From: Pseudomonadota bacterium
GTDB lineage: Bacteria; Chloroflexota; UBA6077; JAJPHF01
Assembly (NCBI GenBank): GCA_021325365.1
Contig: JAJPHF010000006.1
Span: 1 to 29,160 of the forward strand
Reading direction: 5' to 3'
DNA length: 29,160 nucleotides
In this document: positions 1-7,746 of the stretch, one piece after another
How the letters are laid out: each line of letters opens with the position of its first letter
Numbering within the stretch: position 1 is the first letter of the stretch
Translations under genes and position numbers: made by a program
Notes under the pieces: model-generated
The model's database searches: none
What the model was told of the DNA's origin: nothing
Seen by the model: only the letters and a program-made list of their open reading frames with translations

Positions 1-30
1 GGAGAGCTTGACGGCGTATTTGGTGTTCAC
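1..30 (-). CDS. Start of a minus-strand gene leaving the window, possibly an IS630-type transposase
   Basis: On the minus strand a GTG at 30-28 opens a frame reading VNTKYAVKLS to the window edge. An AAGGAGG Shine-Dalgarno lies 6 bases upstream. Only ten codons are visible, so the product cannot be identified. The opening resembles the N-terminus of helix-turn-helix/IS630-type transposases, which often begin with a K-Y-x-V-x-L strand, but this is a weak guess. Its position beside a tape-measure gene lacking its 5' part fits an insertion sequence that broke that gene. Confidence 0.25.
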   Translation of the reverse strand, partial: MNTKYAVKLS

Positions 31-34
31 ACGC

Positions 35-56
35 AGCCTCCTTCACACGGGAGGCT
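35..56 (-). promoter_or_regulatory. Hairpin burying the Shine-Dalgarno of the leftmost minus-strand ORF
   Basis: AGCCTCC (35-41) and GGAGGCT (50-56) form a 7-bp perfect stem with an 8-nt loop. Read on the minus strand, the 3' arm contains the GGAGG of the ORF starting at position 30, so the ribosome site would be paired in any transcript entering from outside. Such shielding is known for some insertion-sequence transposase genes. The pairing is seen directly; the role is inference. Confidence 0.35.
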
Positions 57-124
57 ACGCAGCATACCATGATCACAACCGCCTCGCAATTCACGCGTGA
101 CGGAGTATCAAGGCCGTTAACGAG

Positions 125-2233
125 GTGCTGAACACGCTCACCCCGGCCGAGCGCGCGCACTACGAGGTGCTGCTGCTCCAGAACGGCGCCGCGGATAAGG
201 TCAACCAGTCGCTCGCCGTGCTCAACGACATGCTGGCGCGGGGCCAGATCACCCAGGAGCAGTACGACGCCGCCCTGGAGCGCGGCTCGGTCGGGCTGGA
301 GCGGCAGACCGCCGGGCACCAGGCCGCCGCGGCGGCGACGGCGGCCCACACGACCGCCCTCCAGGTCCACAATGCGGCCGTGCAGGCGTGGCTCGCCTCC
401 ACCGATCCCGCGATCGTGGCCGCGGGCCAGTGGGCGCAGGCGGTCGATGCCTACGCGACGAAGCTCGCGCAGGCCACGCCGGCGCTCGCCGCACAAATCA
501 CGGCGGCCAAGAACAGCGGCGATACCGAGACGACGCTCACGGCCATCATGCAGGCCGAGAACCTGACGCGCGACGAAGCGATCGCCAAGATACAGGCCGA
601 GACGGTCGCGCGCCAGGGCGCCGTGGCCGCCACCAAACTGCAGGGCGAGGCCGCCGAGCAGCAGATTAAGGCGCTGGAGTTGCAGAGCGCCGCCGCGGCC
701 GAGTACGCCGAGCGCGTGCGGGGCATGTCGGCCGAGAGCCTGCGCTACTTCGACGCCGTGAAACAGGTACTCGGCATCGAAGAGGCGCTCCGGCGCGTGC
801 GCGAGAGCCAGCGCACCCCCACCTTTACGGTGGCCGGCCCGCCGGGCGTCGGCAGCAGCACCCCCATCCTGCCGCTGCCGGGCACGAACTATAGCGGCCC
901 GGCGGCGGCCGTCGCGACCGCCGCGCAGCAGGCGACGGCCGCCGCCGGGCCCGTCGCCCATGCGGGCGGCCAGGAGGTCGGCTCCGCCATCGACGCCGGG
1001 CTGGTCAAGGGCATCGTAGCGGGGGAGGCCGCCGTGGGCGGCTCGGTCCGCGACCTGGTCAGCCGGGCGCTGCGGCAGGCCAAGGATGAGCTGGGGATTA
1101 AGTCGCCGTCCACCGTCGCGGCGCAGCAGGTCGGCCTCCCTAGCGCGCAGGGCATCGGGCAGGGCATCCGCCAAGGGCTGGCGACCGAGCAGGCCGCCGT
1201 CAGCCACGCGATGCAGGTCATGCTCAGCACGATCTCGCTCGAGGCCTCCGGTGGCTGGCTCTGGGATATGCAAGGCCTGGTGCGCTACGGCCCGCACCAG
1301 CAGATGCCGCAGGTGACGGACGTGGGCGGCACCTCGATCCTCGGCCCGTTTGGCGTCCCGGCCGACCAGCCGGCCTACGGCGGCGACGTACCGGGGACGC
1401 TCTTTGGCTATAACCCGACCGGCAACACGCAGCAAGACATCGCCGGCATGCGGGCGTACATCGCCTGGCTGCAGGCGCAAGCGAAACTGCACGGCGACAC
1501 CTCGCGCAACTTCGGCGGGGCGTGGCAGGCAGCGCTGCAACAGGCCGAGCGAGAGCTCGCCGCCCTCGAGGCCGAGGCCGCGACCGCCGCACTGGCCGGC
1601 GCCAACATCGGCACGCAGCTCGCGGCCGGCGCCAGGGCGGCGACGCCGGCCGTCACCGGGCTCACCAGCGACTACCTGGCGCTGGGCCGCACGGCGCAGA
1701 GCGCCGCCGCCGGCGCCGCGCAAGGGATGGCCTACCTGACGCTGGGCACCGAGCAGGCCGCCCAGGCGGCCCGGCAGGCCGAGCAAGCCTGGGCGCAAGC
1801 CCTGCGCGCCGGGCAGATGCTCGTCGCCGGCATCAACACCGGCACCGGCCTCACCTATGGCCAGATCTACGGCAACAGCCCGACGCAGGCCGGGACCGGC
1901 AGCGCGCCGGGCTCGATTGTCAACCTCGCGCCGGGCAACTACTACGGCCTGCCCGTCGTCTCGCCGCTGACGGGCGGCACGCTGCGCGGCTACGCCAACG
2001 GCGGCTGGATCACCGAGCCGGTGCTCGGCCGCGGCCTGCGCTCGGGCGCGGCCTACGCCATCGCCGAGGAGGGCCCGGAGTACGTCGGCCGCGGCGGCCA
2101 GGGCGCCGCCACGATCGCGCTCACCGTCAACGCCGGCGTCGGCGCCGGCGACCTCGTGCGCGACCGGCGGTTCTGGGAGCGCATCGTCGACGAGCAGCTC
2201 CGCCCGGTGCTGCAGAAGCGGCGGTTGATCTAG
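125..2233 (+). CDS. Phage tail tape-measure protein, C-terminal part (5'-truncated)
   Basis: 702 residues from GTG 125; the frame is closed just upstream by TGA at 98-100. The first half is Ala/Gln/Glu-rich, long-helical and coiled-coil-like. A mid-protein segment contains ELGIKSPS, a signature common in the distal part of tape-measure proteins. The last 110 residues hold GGWITEPV and EEGPEYVG, the conserved 'G-E-x-G-P-E' end seen in many siphophage tape-measure proteins. It would set tail length. Full proteins usually exceed 900 residues, have membrane-active segments and a proper ribosome site; none of these is seen here, so I read it as the C-terminal portion of a gene broken near position 100. 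The codons between 101 and 124 (SIKAVNEV) continue the helical pattern, suggesting the homology begins before the GTG. It ends in TAG, two bases before the next start. Confidence 0.7.
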   Translation: MLNTLTPAERAHYEVLLLQNGAADKVNQSLAVLNDMLARGQITQEQYDAALERGSVGLERQTAGHQAAAAATAAHTTALQVHNAAVQAWLASTDPAIVAAGQWAQAVDAYATKLAQATPALAAQITAAKNSGDTETTLTAIMQAENLTRDEAIAKIQAETVARQGAVAATKLQGEAAEQQIKALELQSAAAAEYAERVRGMSAESLRYFDAVKQVLGIEEALRRVRESQRTPTFTVAGPPGVGSSTPILPLPGTNYSGPAAAVATAAQQATAAAGPVAHAGGQEVGSAIDAGLVKGIVAGEAAVGGSVRDLVSRALRQAKDELGIKSPSTVAAQQVGLPSAQGIGQGIRQGLATEQAAVSHAMQVMLSTISLEASGGWLWDMQGLVRYGPHQQMPQVTDVGGTSILGPFGVPADQPAYGGDVPGTLFGYNPTGNTQQDIAGMRAYIAWLQAQAKLHGDTSRNFGGAWQAALQQAERELAALEAEAATAALAGANIGTQLAAGARAATPAVTGLTSDYLALGRTAQSAAAGAAQGMAYLTLGTEQAAQAARQAEQAWAQALRAGQMLVAGINTGTGLTYGQIYGNSPTQAGTGSAPGSIVNLAPGNYYGLPVVSPLTGGTLRGYANGGWITEPVLGRGLRSGAAYAIAEEGPEYVGRGGQGAATIALTVNAGVGAGDLVRDRRFWERIVDEQLRPVLQKRRLI

Positions 2234-2235
2234 CC

Positions 2236-3012
2236 GTGCCGCTCCTCAATCAGCCCTGGATGGTCCAGGTCAACTGGACCGACACGAACACCTGGCCGAT
2301 GTGGGAGCAGGCGAACGCCAACTATCTGGCGCAGGGCCCGCTCAGTATCGACATCGACCGCTGGAGCTTCCGGGGCACGCTGCGCGGCGGCACCTGCCAG
2401 CTCACCGTCCACGACCCCGACGAGGCCATCCGGCTCGGCAAGGCCAGCTCGCCGCTGTCCCCGAACGTGCAGCTCGGCCGCCGGCTGCGCGTGCTGGCGC
2501 AGTCCAGCCCCGGCGTGTGGCAGCCGTGGTTTTTCGGCTACCTCAGCGACATTCGCCCGGACCCGACGGACCCCGCGCCGCCCCGCACCACGCTCACCGC
2601 GGATAGCCCGCTCACGGTCCTCGCGCCGCAGGAGATCACGCTGCCCGTGTCGACGGGCGCCGTGGTCTACGACGCGGACGACCCCGACCACTCGGCGCTG
2701 GTGCTGCTGATGCAGCAGGTCGGGCTCTGGGGCACGGCCTTCGTCGACTTCGACGACGTGGGCGCCGTGGCGCTGCCGGACGACTGGGCGGGCGCGACCA
2801 GGACGTTCGCCGAGTGGCTGAGCGCGCTCTGCACGGCCGCGGGCTGCCTCATGAGCGACGAGCCGCAGTACGCGACGAGCGCCGGCGCCGTCGACTGGAC
2901 GCTGCGCTGGTATCGGCCCGGCCCCACCGCGGCGCCGACGTTCCACTGGAGCGCCCCGGACGGCGATCTCGGCCTCACGCCGGAGCTCATCTACAACGGC
3001 GAGGCGCCCTGA
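2236..3012 (+). CDS. Phage minor tail / tail-hub-like protein
   Basis: 258 residues from GTG 2236, or ATG 2260 as an alternative. The stretch around residues 30-120 has the form 'G-x-L-x-L-x-D-P-D ... L-G-R-R-L-R-V ... W-F-F-G-Y-L-S-D-I', seen in baseplate/hub or minor tail proteins that follow the tape-measure gene in siphophages of GC-rich hosts. No enzymatic motif is visible. Position directly after the tape-measure gene supports a distal-tail role. The stop overlaps the next start (TGATG), so the two genes are translationally coupled. The family is recognised by pattern and order, not by a diagnostic motif, so the exact tail role is uncertain. Confidence 0.55.
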   Translation: MPLLNQPWMVQVNWTDTNTWPMWEQANANYLAQGPLSIDIDRWSFRGTLRGGTCQLTVHDPDEAIRLGKASSPLSPNVQLGRRLRVLAQSSPGVWQPWFFGYLSDIRPDPTDPAPPRTTLTADSPLTVLAPQEITLPVSTGAVVYDADDPDHSALVLLMQQVGLWGTAFVDFDDVGAVALPDDWAGATRTFAEWLSALCTAAGCLMSDEPQYATSAGAVDWTLRWYRPGPTAAPTFHWSAPDGDLGLTPELIYNGEAP

Positions 3013-4976
3013 TGCCCTATCCGACCAAGCTGCCCCCCGCGGGGACGCGCTGGGAACTGCAGCGCGGCGTCCTCGTCTACGACAACACGAGCCTGGGCGC
3101 CGGCGAGTCGCTGATTAACGTGCTGCCGGCCTGGGACGGCAAGACGACCTTTGGCGTCGGCACGACCACCCCGGCCGTGCCGGGCGCGGCGGACTTCGTG
3201 CTGGAGACGTGGTACTACGCGCAAGTGCGCACCTACGTCAACCACGTCTTTAGCGAGCTCATGGCCGTCGAGCCCGACAAGTCGAGCGGCTCGCAGTACA
3301 TCGCCGTCTATGCCGGCGACGTGAGCGTCGTTGTCGACACGCGGGTCGGCTCGACCGCGACCTGGCCGATGATTTGGAACATTACCTATACGAACTATGT
3401 GCAGCCGCCCCCCGGCACGACGCTCGGCGTCGAGGTGGTCAAGATCGTCGCCGACGTGTGGGCCGCGCTGCCGCTCAATAGCCAGCTCGAGGCCCTGAAC
3501 CCCAACTCCCCGCTCCTCTCCGCCCAGCAGGCCGGACTGCAGCTTACCTGGGCGCGGCGCAATAGCAAGGTCGACCTGACCCGCCGCGCGCTGGGCGCGG
3601 TTGGGGGACTCACCTGGCCGACGATGTGGGACGGCGAGCGGAGCTTCCTGCTGGACGGGGTCCATCTGCAGGTGGACGTCGGCGCGAACGACGCGGTCAC
3701 GACCCGCTGCGACTACCGCTTCACGAAGCTGCCCGGCACCGACGCCGAGGGCGGCACGAGCGGCGACGGCGTGCCGTTGATCGTGGACACACACGCGCTC
3801 GATGACCCGCTGCACCCGCTCGCGTCAGGAGAGACGATGACCGCCTGGACCGGCATGCACACGTTCGCGCCGGGCGACCAAGTCGGCGTGGCGAACTGGC
3901 TCAATCAGTTCGGCCAGAACCTCAATCACCTGAAAGAGCGCGGCGACCGCGCCATGAGTCTGGTCGCGGGCACGAACGCCGCTGTCGGCGACCTGCTCGT
4001 CTACGACGCCTCGGGCGTCGACAAGGTCGCGCGCACCAGCACGCAGGGGCAGGCCGGCCCGATCCTCGTCGCGCTCGATCCGCTCACGGCCGGGGGCATG
4101 GCGGGCTGGGTGCGCCTGACCGGCGTCTGCAACGTCAACACGGCCGCGGCGGTCAGCAACGGCGACCTGCTGCGGGTCAGTGCCACCGCGGGCAAGGCCG
4201 AGACGTGCCCGGTCGCCAACGCCGCGCAGGCGTTCGGGATCGCGACCTCGAATAGCGGGGGCGCGGCGGGCGTCGTGTCGGCCATCCTCTTCACCGACCC
4301 GAACGCCGTCGGGCGGATCCTGACGACGCTCGGCGACCTGCTTTATCGCGATAGCACGGGGCTGGCGCGGCTCGCGGGCAACACGGCGGCCAGCCGCAAG
4401 TTTTTGCGGCAGACGGGCACCGGCAGCGCGAGCGCGGCCCCGGTGTGGGATACGCTCGTGGCGGGCGACCTCGCGAGCGGGAGCGCGAATGGCAAGCTGC
4501 TGACGATCGCCGCGGGCGCGCTGGCCTGGAGCACGCTGACCAACGGCGTCGGCGTGCATGCCTATCAGAGCGGGACGGCGCAGAGCATTCCCGGCAGCGC
4601 CTTTACGCCCGTGCAGCTCAACAGCGAGCTGCGCGACAACCTGAACAACTACGACAGCACGACCAACTACGAGTTCGTGGCCCCGGCCGATGGCGTCTAC
4701 GTCGTCGCCGCGGGCATCGGCCTGAACGCCATCCCGGCGGGCATCCGCTTTATCGGCACCATCTACCTGAACACCGGCGGCGGGTACGCCGAGGAGCGCC
4801 GGTTTGTGGACCTGACGCAGGGCGGCGCCAACTCGGGCGTGGCGGGCGGCGCGTCGCTGTTCTGGTTGAGCAGCGGGCACAAGCTGCAGTGGACGGCGTG
4901 GCACAACAACGGGGCCAACCTGACCGTGTTCGGCGGCAGCCAGTACACCTACCTGACCGTGGCGAGGATCGCCTGA
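3012..4976 (+). CDS. Tail fibre / receptor-binding protein with C-terminal C1q-like domain
   Basis: 654 residues, ATG overlapping the previous stop. Three parts can be seen. Residues 1-275 are beta-rich with many W, Y and T residues. Residues about 276-500 are Gly/Ala/Thr/Asn-rich with short beta repeats typical of fibre shafts (V-G-D-L-L-V-Y-D and L-G-D-L-L-Y-R-D-S pairs). The last 145 residues (from GVGVHAYQSG) look like a C1q/TNF-type jelly roll, with the YEFVAPADGVYVV core and a final YTYLTVARIA strand. C1q-like tips are common receptor-binding ends of phage fibres. A good internal ribosome site precedes ATG 3837, exactly where the N-terminal part ends, suggesting that two ancestral genes fused. 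It overlaps the next gene by one base. Confidence 0.65.
   Translation: MPYPTKLPPAGTRWELQRGVLVYDNTSLGAGESLINVLPAWDGKTTFGVGTTTPAVPGAADFVLETWYYAQVRTYVNHVFSELMAVEPDKSSGSQYIAVYAGDVSVVVDTRVGSTATWPMIWNITYTNYVQPPPGTTLGVEVVKIVADVWAALPLNSQLEALNPNSPLLSAQQAGLQLTWARRNSKVDLTRRALGAVGGLTWPTMWDGERSFLLDGVHLQVDVGANDAVTTRCDYRFTKLPGTDAEGGTSGDGVPLIVDTHALDDPLHPLASGETMTAWTGMHTFAPGDQVGVANWLNQFGQNLNHLKERGDRAMSLVAGTNAAVGDLLVYDASGVDKVARTSTQGQAGPILVALDPLTAGGMAGWVRLTGVCNVNTAAAVSNGDLLRVSATAGKAETCPVANAAQAFGIATSNSGGAAGVVSAILFTDPNAVGRILTTLGDLLYRDSTGLARLAGNTAASRKFLRQTGTGSASAAPVWDTLVAGDLASGSANGKLLTIAAGALAWSTLTNGVGVHAYQSGTAQSIPGSAFTPVQLNSELRDNLNNYDSTTNYEFVAPADGVYVVAAGIGLNAIPAGIRFIGTIYLNTGGGYAEERRFVDLTQGGANSGVAGGASLFWLSSGHKLQWTAWHNNGANLTVFGGSQYTYLTVARIA
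3827..3839 (+). promoter_or_regulatory. In-frame internal ribosome binding site and ATG inside the tail-fibre gene
   Basis: AGGAGAG at 3827-3833 is followed after 3 bases by ATG at 3837, in frame with the 654-residue fibre ORF (codon 276). Translation from here would give a 379-residue product starting MTAWTGMHTF, containing the shaft and C1q-like tip without the N-terminal domain. The pattern is seen in sequence; use of the start is inference. Confidence 0.45.
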
Positions 4977-5407
4977 TGCAGACGAAGACCTACTCCAAGG
5001 CGGTGAACGCGACCACGCTGGCGGCGCAGCTCGAGGCGGCGCTGCCCGCGCTGTACGTCACGCGCACCGATGGCCTGGGGCGCGAGGTGCGCTACCAGCT
5101 CTTCCCCGATGTGGCGTCGTGCCGCGTGACCGTGCCGGACGACATCGACCTGGCCGCCGTCGATGGGGTGCTGGCCGCGCACGATGCGAGCGTGCTCGCG
5201 CCGGCGCAGCAGCAGGCGCAGCAGGACACGCTCGACCTCGCCGACCTGCGGGCGCAGGCCGCCGCCATCCTGACGCGCATGACCGCGGTCGAGCAGGCGG
5301 CGAGCCCGACCAACGCCCAGGTGATCCAGGCCGTCAAAGACGAGGCCACGGCCATCAAGCGCCTCGTCAAGGCGCTCGGCATCCTCGTGCGGTACGCCAC
5401 CCCGTAA
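4976..5407 (+). CDS. Small phage structural protein, function unknown
   Basis: 143 residues, start overlapping the previous stop (TGATG). Residues 1-60 include a compact alpha/beta segment (LYVTRTDGLGREVRYQLFP). Residues 65-135 are Gln/Ala-rich and helical (PAQQQAQQDTLDLADL onward), likely coiled coil. I do not recognise the family. Position between the fibre and lysis genes fits a fibre-assembly, fibre-associated or virion accessory protein. No membrane segment or catalytic motif is visible. Confidence 0.6.
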   Translation: MQTKTYSKAVNATTLAAQLEAALPALYVTRTDGLGREVRYQLFPDVASCRVTVPDDIDLAAVDGVLAAHDASVLAPAQQQAQQDTLDLADLRAQAAAILTRMTAVEQAASPTNAQVIQAVKDEATAIKRLVKALGILVRYATP

Positions 5408-5427
5408 CCCTCCGGAAGGACCGTGCC

Positions 5428-5670
5428 ATGCAGGCCCCCACGCCCACCACGACCCGCGAGCACGTGATCGCCACCTACCTGCTGGTGGGCGAGATCCACG
5501 CGCACCTCACGCGCCTCGACGACGAGCTGCACGCGCAGCGCGCCGACGTCGAGAGCCTGCAGGCCTTCCGTGTGCAGGTGAAGGCGATCTTCGCGCCGCT
5601 GGCCCTGGTCCTCGGCCCGGCCGTTGGCGCCGTGGCCGCCTGGCTGCTGCACGCGCGGCCGGGAGGCTGA
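5428..5670 (+). CDS. Holin-like small membrane protein
   Basis: 80 residues from ATG 5428, with GGAAGGA 7 bases upstream, a clear ribosome site. A soluble helical N-terminal half (residues 1-50, many charged residues) is followed by one strong membrane segment at about residues 53-74 (IFAPLALVLGPAVGAVAAWL) and a short HARPGG tail. Size, single C-terminal membrane helix and position two bases before the endolysin gene are typical of phage holins or spanin-like anchors. The assignment rests on topology and context only. Confidence 0.55.
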   Translation: MQAPTPTTTREHVIATYLLVGEIHAHLTRLDDELHAQRADVESLQAFRVQVKAIFAPLALVLGPAVGAVAAWLLHARPGG

Positions 5671-5672
5671 CG

Positions 5673-6104
5673 ATGGCCAAGCTCACCGCCGCGGCGATCC
5701 TCGCCATCGTGCGGCCCGCCGGCGCCGCGCCGCCGCTCGACCTGGTCATGACCGCCGCGGCGGGCGTCGAGGGGCGCTACGACCCGCAAGCCGTCGGCGA
5801 CGGCGGCGCGAGCCTCGGCCTCTGGCAGATCAACGACATCCACGGCCTCTCGCGCGCGCTGCGCCTGGACCCCGCGTAGGCCGCCGCCTGGATGCTGGCC
5901 AACGAGTACCGGCCGGCCTACGCGCGGGTGGTCCGCAACTATGCGGCCTGGAGCGCCGAGGATCAAGCGGTGCTCACCTACCTGGCCAGCGAGCGGCCGT
6001 TTGGGTGGCAGGGCTGGGACGCGCCCGGCCTCGACTCGGCCGCCGCCGCACGGTTCCGCGCGGCATATCGCCGGCTGGCGAGTACCGCCAAGGAGGTAGC
6101 CCCG
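5673..6104 (+). pseudogene. Lysozyme/transglycosylase-like endolysin domain, interrupted by an in-frame amber codon
   Basis: From ATG 5673 the frame encodes a goose-lysozyme/SLT-like domain: AAAGVEGRYDPQA (Glu at the position of the catalytic acid) and GDGGASLGLWQIND, the family's 'G-A-x-G-x-W/M-Q-I' motif. TAG at 5877-5879 (codon 69) cuts the domain just after ALRLDPA. The same frame continues without another stop (AAAWMLANEYRPAYARV ...) and runs directly into the NlpC/P60 domain from 6105, ending at 6740. A single C-to-T change in CAG (Gln) would explain the stop. Without readthrough only a 68-residue fragment lacking half the fold is made. Other genes of this phage region end in TAG, so general recoding is unlikely. 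A sequencing error is possible. Confidence 0.6.
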
Positions 6105-6107
6105 ATG
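6091..6107 (+). promoter_or_regulatory. Strong internal ribosome binding site for the NlpC/P60 domain
   Basis: AGGAGG at 6091-6096 lies 8 bases before ATG 6105, ideal spacing. The ATG is in frame with the upstream lysozyme-like domain and falls in the linker between the two domains. It therefore decides the start of the NlpC/P60 product and lets that domain be made despite the amber codon at 5877. Confidence 0.65.
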
Positions 6108-6740
6108 GACGATCGCCGCGCGGCCCTCCTGGCCCACTGTGCCGACTTCGTGGGGCTGCCGTACCGGCTGGATCCGCCGCCCGACGGCGTGACGAGCCTC
6201 GACTGCTCGCTCTACGTGCTCCAGGTCTTCGCCGCGGCCGGCCTGCCGTTCCCCGCGGGAGTCCGCACGGCCGAGCAGATCCGTGCGGTCTGCGATCCGG
6301 TGGCCTGGGACGCCGTGCAGCCCGGCGACCTGCTGTTCTTCGAGCACACCTACGAGCCGAGCGAGGCGTCGGCCGTGGGCGATGGCCACGTCGCCACGCA
6401 CGTCGGGATCTCGCTCGGCGGGGGCACCAAGCGCATGTGGGATTGCCATGCGCGCGCGGGTAGCGCCGTCGGCCAGACCGACATCAGCACCGATTACTGG
6501 CAGGCGAAGCTCCTGGAGGCGCGCCGGCCGCGGCAGCTTGGTACTTCGGCGCTATCTCATAGCCCCGAAACGCCAGCGGGCGCGGACCTCGCCGCCCAGC
6601 TCGCCGCCGAGCGCGAGTGGGGGAGCGCGCTGCAGACGGAGATCGCCCGCTGGGCCGACCAGCTCGAGGGGGCCTGGTGGTCCGGCGACCTTGAGGCCTT
6701 CACGGCGGTCCTCAGCACCATGCGCCGCAACGCCAGTTAA
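6105..6740 (+). CDS. NlpC/P60-type peptidoglycan endopeptidase (endolysin)
   Basis: 211 residues when started at ATG 6105. The frame is open back to 5880 with an earlier ATG at 5892, but that one has no ribosome site. The papain-like NlpC/P60 core is clear: FVGLPYRL, then SLDCSLYVLQVF with the nucleophile Cys, GDLLFFEHTY, then GHVATHVGISLGGG with the catalytic His, and a polar third residue in MWDCHAR. Such enzymes cleave D-gamma-glutamyl-diaminopimelate or related stem-peptide bonds. The C-terminal 70 residues (from about ETPAGADL) are a helical extension. It lies between two holin-like genes, and with the upstream lysozyme-like domain it would form a two-activity endolysin. The product can be made separately from the internal start. 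Confidence 0.75.
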   Translation: MDDRRAALLAHCADFVGLPYRLDPPPDGVTSLDCSLYVLQVFAAAGLPFPAGVRTAEQIRAVCDPVAWDAVQPGDLLFFEHTYEPSEASAVGDGHVATHVGISLGGGTKRMWDCHARAGSAVGQTDISTDYWQAKLLEARRPRQLGTSALSHSPETPAGADLAAQLAAEREWGSALQTEIARWADQLEGAWWSGDLEAFTAVLSTMRRNAS

Positions 6741-6825
6741 CGGCCCGCGCGCCGAGAGGCCCTGGCCGTCGCGGGACTGCTCTCCCCCGCGGCGGCCGGG
6801 GCCGCGCGCCCTCATGGAGACTCTC

Positions 6826-7104
6826 ATGCAACGCTCCCCTGACTACGAGCTGGCGCTGCTGTGGATGCGCTTCGGCATCACGCTCGCCGTCGTGGCGCTC
6901 GCCGGCGCCGCGCTGTGGGCAGGCAAGCTCGACGCCGCCGCGGCGGTCGGCCTCATCGGCGGCCTCGTCGGCGCCTGGCTGCCGGGCGTCCAGCCGCGGC
7001 GCGCGGATCCCACCGCGCCGACGGCCAGCGTCCAGATGACGCCGTGGGCCGCGGCCCGCCAGGATCCTCGCCCCGGAGGTCCCCCCAGTGCCCCCAGCCA
7101 GTAG
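6826..7104 (+). CDS. Small membrane protein, second holin-like candidate
   Basis: 92 residues from ATG 6826, with GGAGA 5 bases upstream; ATG 6814 is an in-frame alternative without a good ribosome site. Residues 10-50 form one long or two short hydrophobic segments (FGITLAVVALAGAALWAG and AAAAVGLIGGLVGAWLPG). A disordered Pro/Arg/Ala tail of about 40 residues follows. It lies just after the endolysin and ends in TAG, overlapping the next gene. Phage lysis cassettes often have two small membrane proteins (holin and antiholin or pinholin). Assignment is from topology and position only. Confidence 0.5.
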   Translation: MQRSPDYELALLWMRFGITLAVVALAGAALWAGKLDAAAAVGLIGGLVGAWLPGVQPRRADPTAPTASVQMTPWAAARQDPRPGGPPSAPSQ

Positions 7105-7615
7105 CCACGGCGCCCACCTCGTCGCGCGCGTCCTGCGCGAGGCGGTGAACTACCCGGCGCATGCGCCCCGCACCGCGACGGCGGCGTATCGCCGCGCGCA
7201 CCACCAGCTCGTCGTCGCGCGCGATCTCCCCTGCCTCGTCTGCGGCGTGCGCCAGAGCACGCTCCACGATCCCGCCGCGAACCCGCACGGCGCGACGGCG
7301 ATGGAGACGCGCCATCACGTCGTCGAGTGGGCACTCACCAACGCGATCGACCTGGCCAAGTTCAACGCGCGGATTGTCGCCGCTCACCGCGCGCGACGGC
7401 CGGACGACCCGAAGTACGCGCGCGACTTTACCCAGGCCGAGATGGAGGCCTGGATCGACCACGACCCCGACAACCTGTGGGTGCTCTGCGATCGGTGTCA
7501 CCGCTCGCCCCAGCGTGGCATCCACGCGCTGACGTATCCGATCTGGACCGCCCAGGACCTGGTGCGGGACGGCTACGAGCTGACGAGCAGGTCCGTAGAT
7601 TCGACCGCCAACTGA
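7088..7615 (+). CDS. HNH-type endonuclease-like protein
   Basis: 175 residues from GTG 7088, overlapping the preceding gene by 17 bases. It has two zinc-knuckle pairs, CLVCG and CDRCH, around a core RHHVVEW ... NLWVLCDRCH ... GIH. This matches the HNH layout, with His-His replacing the common Asp-His and Asn at the expected place before the second cysteine pair. Phage HNH proteins work in DNA packaging with the terminase or act as free-standing homing nucleases. Its place at the end of the lysis block, next to the terminator, is compatible with either role. It is the last phage-type gene in the window. Confidence 0.65.
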   Translation: MPPASSHGAHLVARVLREAVNYPAHAPRTATAAYRRAHHQLVVARDLPCLVCGVRQSTLHDPAANPHGATAMETRHHVVEWALTNAIDLAKFNARIVAAHRARRPDDPKYARDFTQAEMEAWIDHDPDNLWVLCDRCHRSPQRGIHALTYPIWTAQDLVRDGYELTSRSVDSTAN

Positions 7616-7640
7616 CCGCCACGCCCGGGGAAATTCCATG

Positions 7641-7680
7641 CGCCCGGGGCCCCTCGCAGGAGGGCGCCCCGGGCGTTTTT
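7641..7680 (+). terminator. Rho-independent terminator closing the prophage operon
   Basis: CGCCCGGGGC (7641-7650) pairs perfectly with GCCCCGGGCG (7666-7675). An inner CCCT/AGGG pairing extends the stem, and TTTTT follows at 7676-7680. It sits 26 bases after the HNH stop and insulates the following mannosyltransferase. Confidence 0.9.
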
Positions 7681-7722
7681 CCGCACCGGGACGCGGGGTG
7701 GGCAGTAGGCCGGGCGGCGCCG

Positions 7723-7740
7723 TAGAATGGGGCGAAGGAG
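7723..7740 (+). promoter_or_regulatory. -10-like box and ribosome binding site for the mannosyltransferase
   Basis: TAGAAT at 7723-7728 resembles a -10 box and is preceded by the CGCCG context found at other promoters here. AAGGAG at 7735-7740 lies 6 bases before GTG 7747 and fixes that start. No convincing -35 box is seen, and a transcript from this box would have a very short leader. Confidence 0.4.
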
Positions 7741-7746
7741 CGGCAG

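Noticed and set aside
3825..4904. 359-codon minus-strand open frame over the tail-fibre gene
   Set aside because: Shadow of the fibre gene: Arg/Ala-rich, no motif, no ribosome site, wrong strand for the phage operon.
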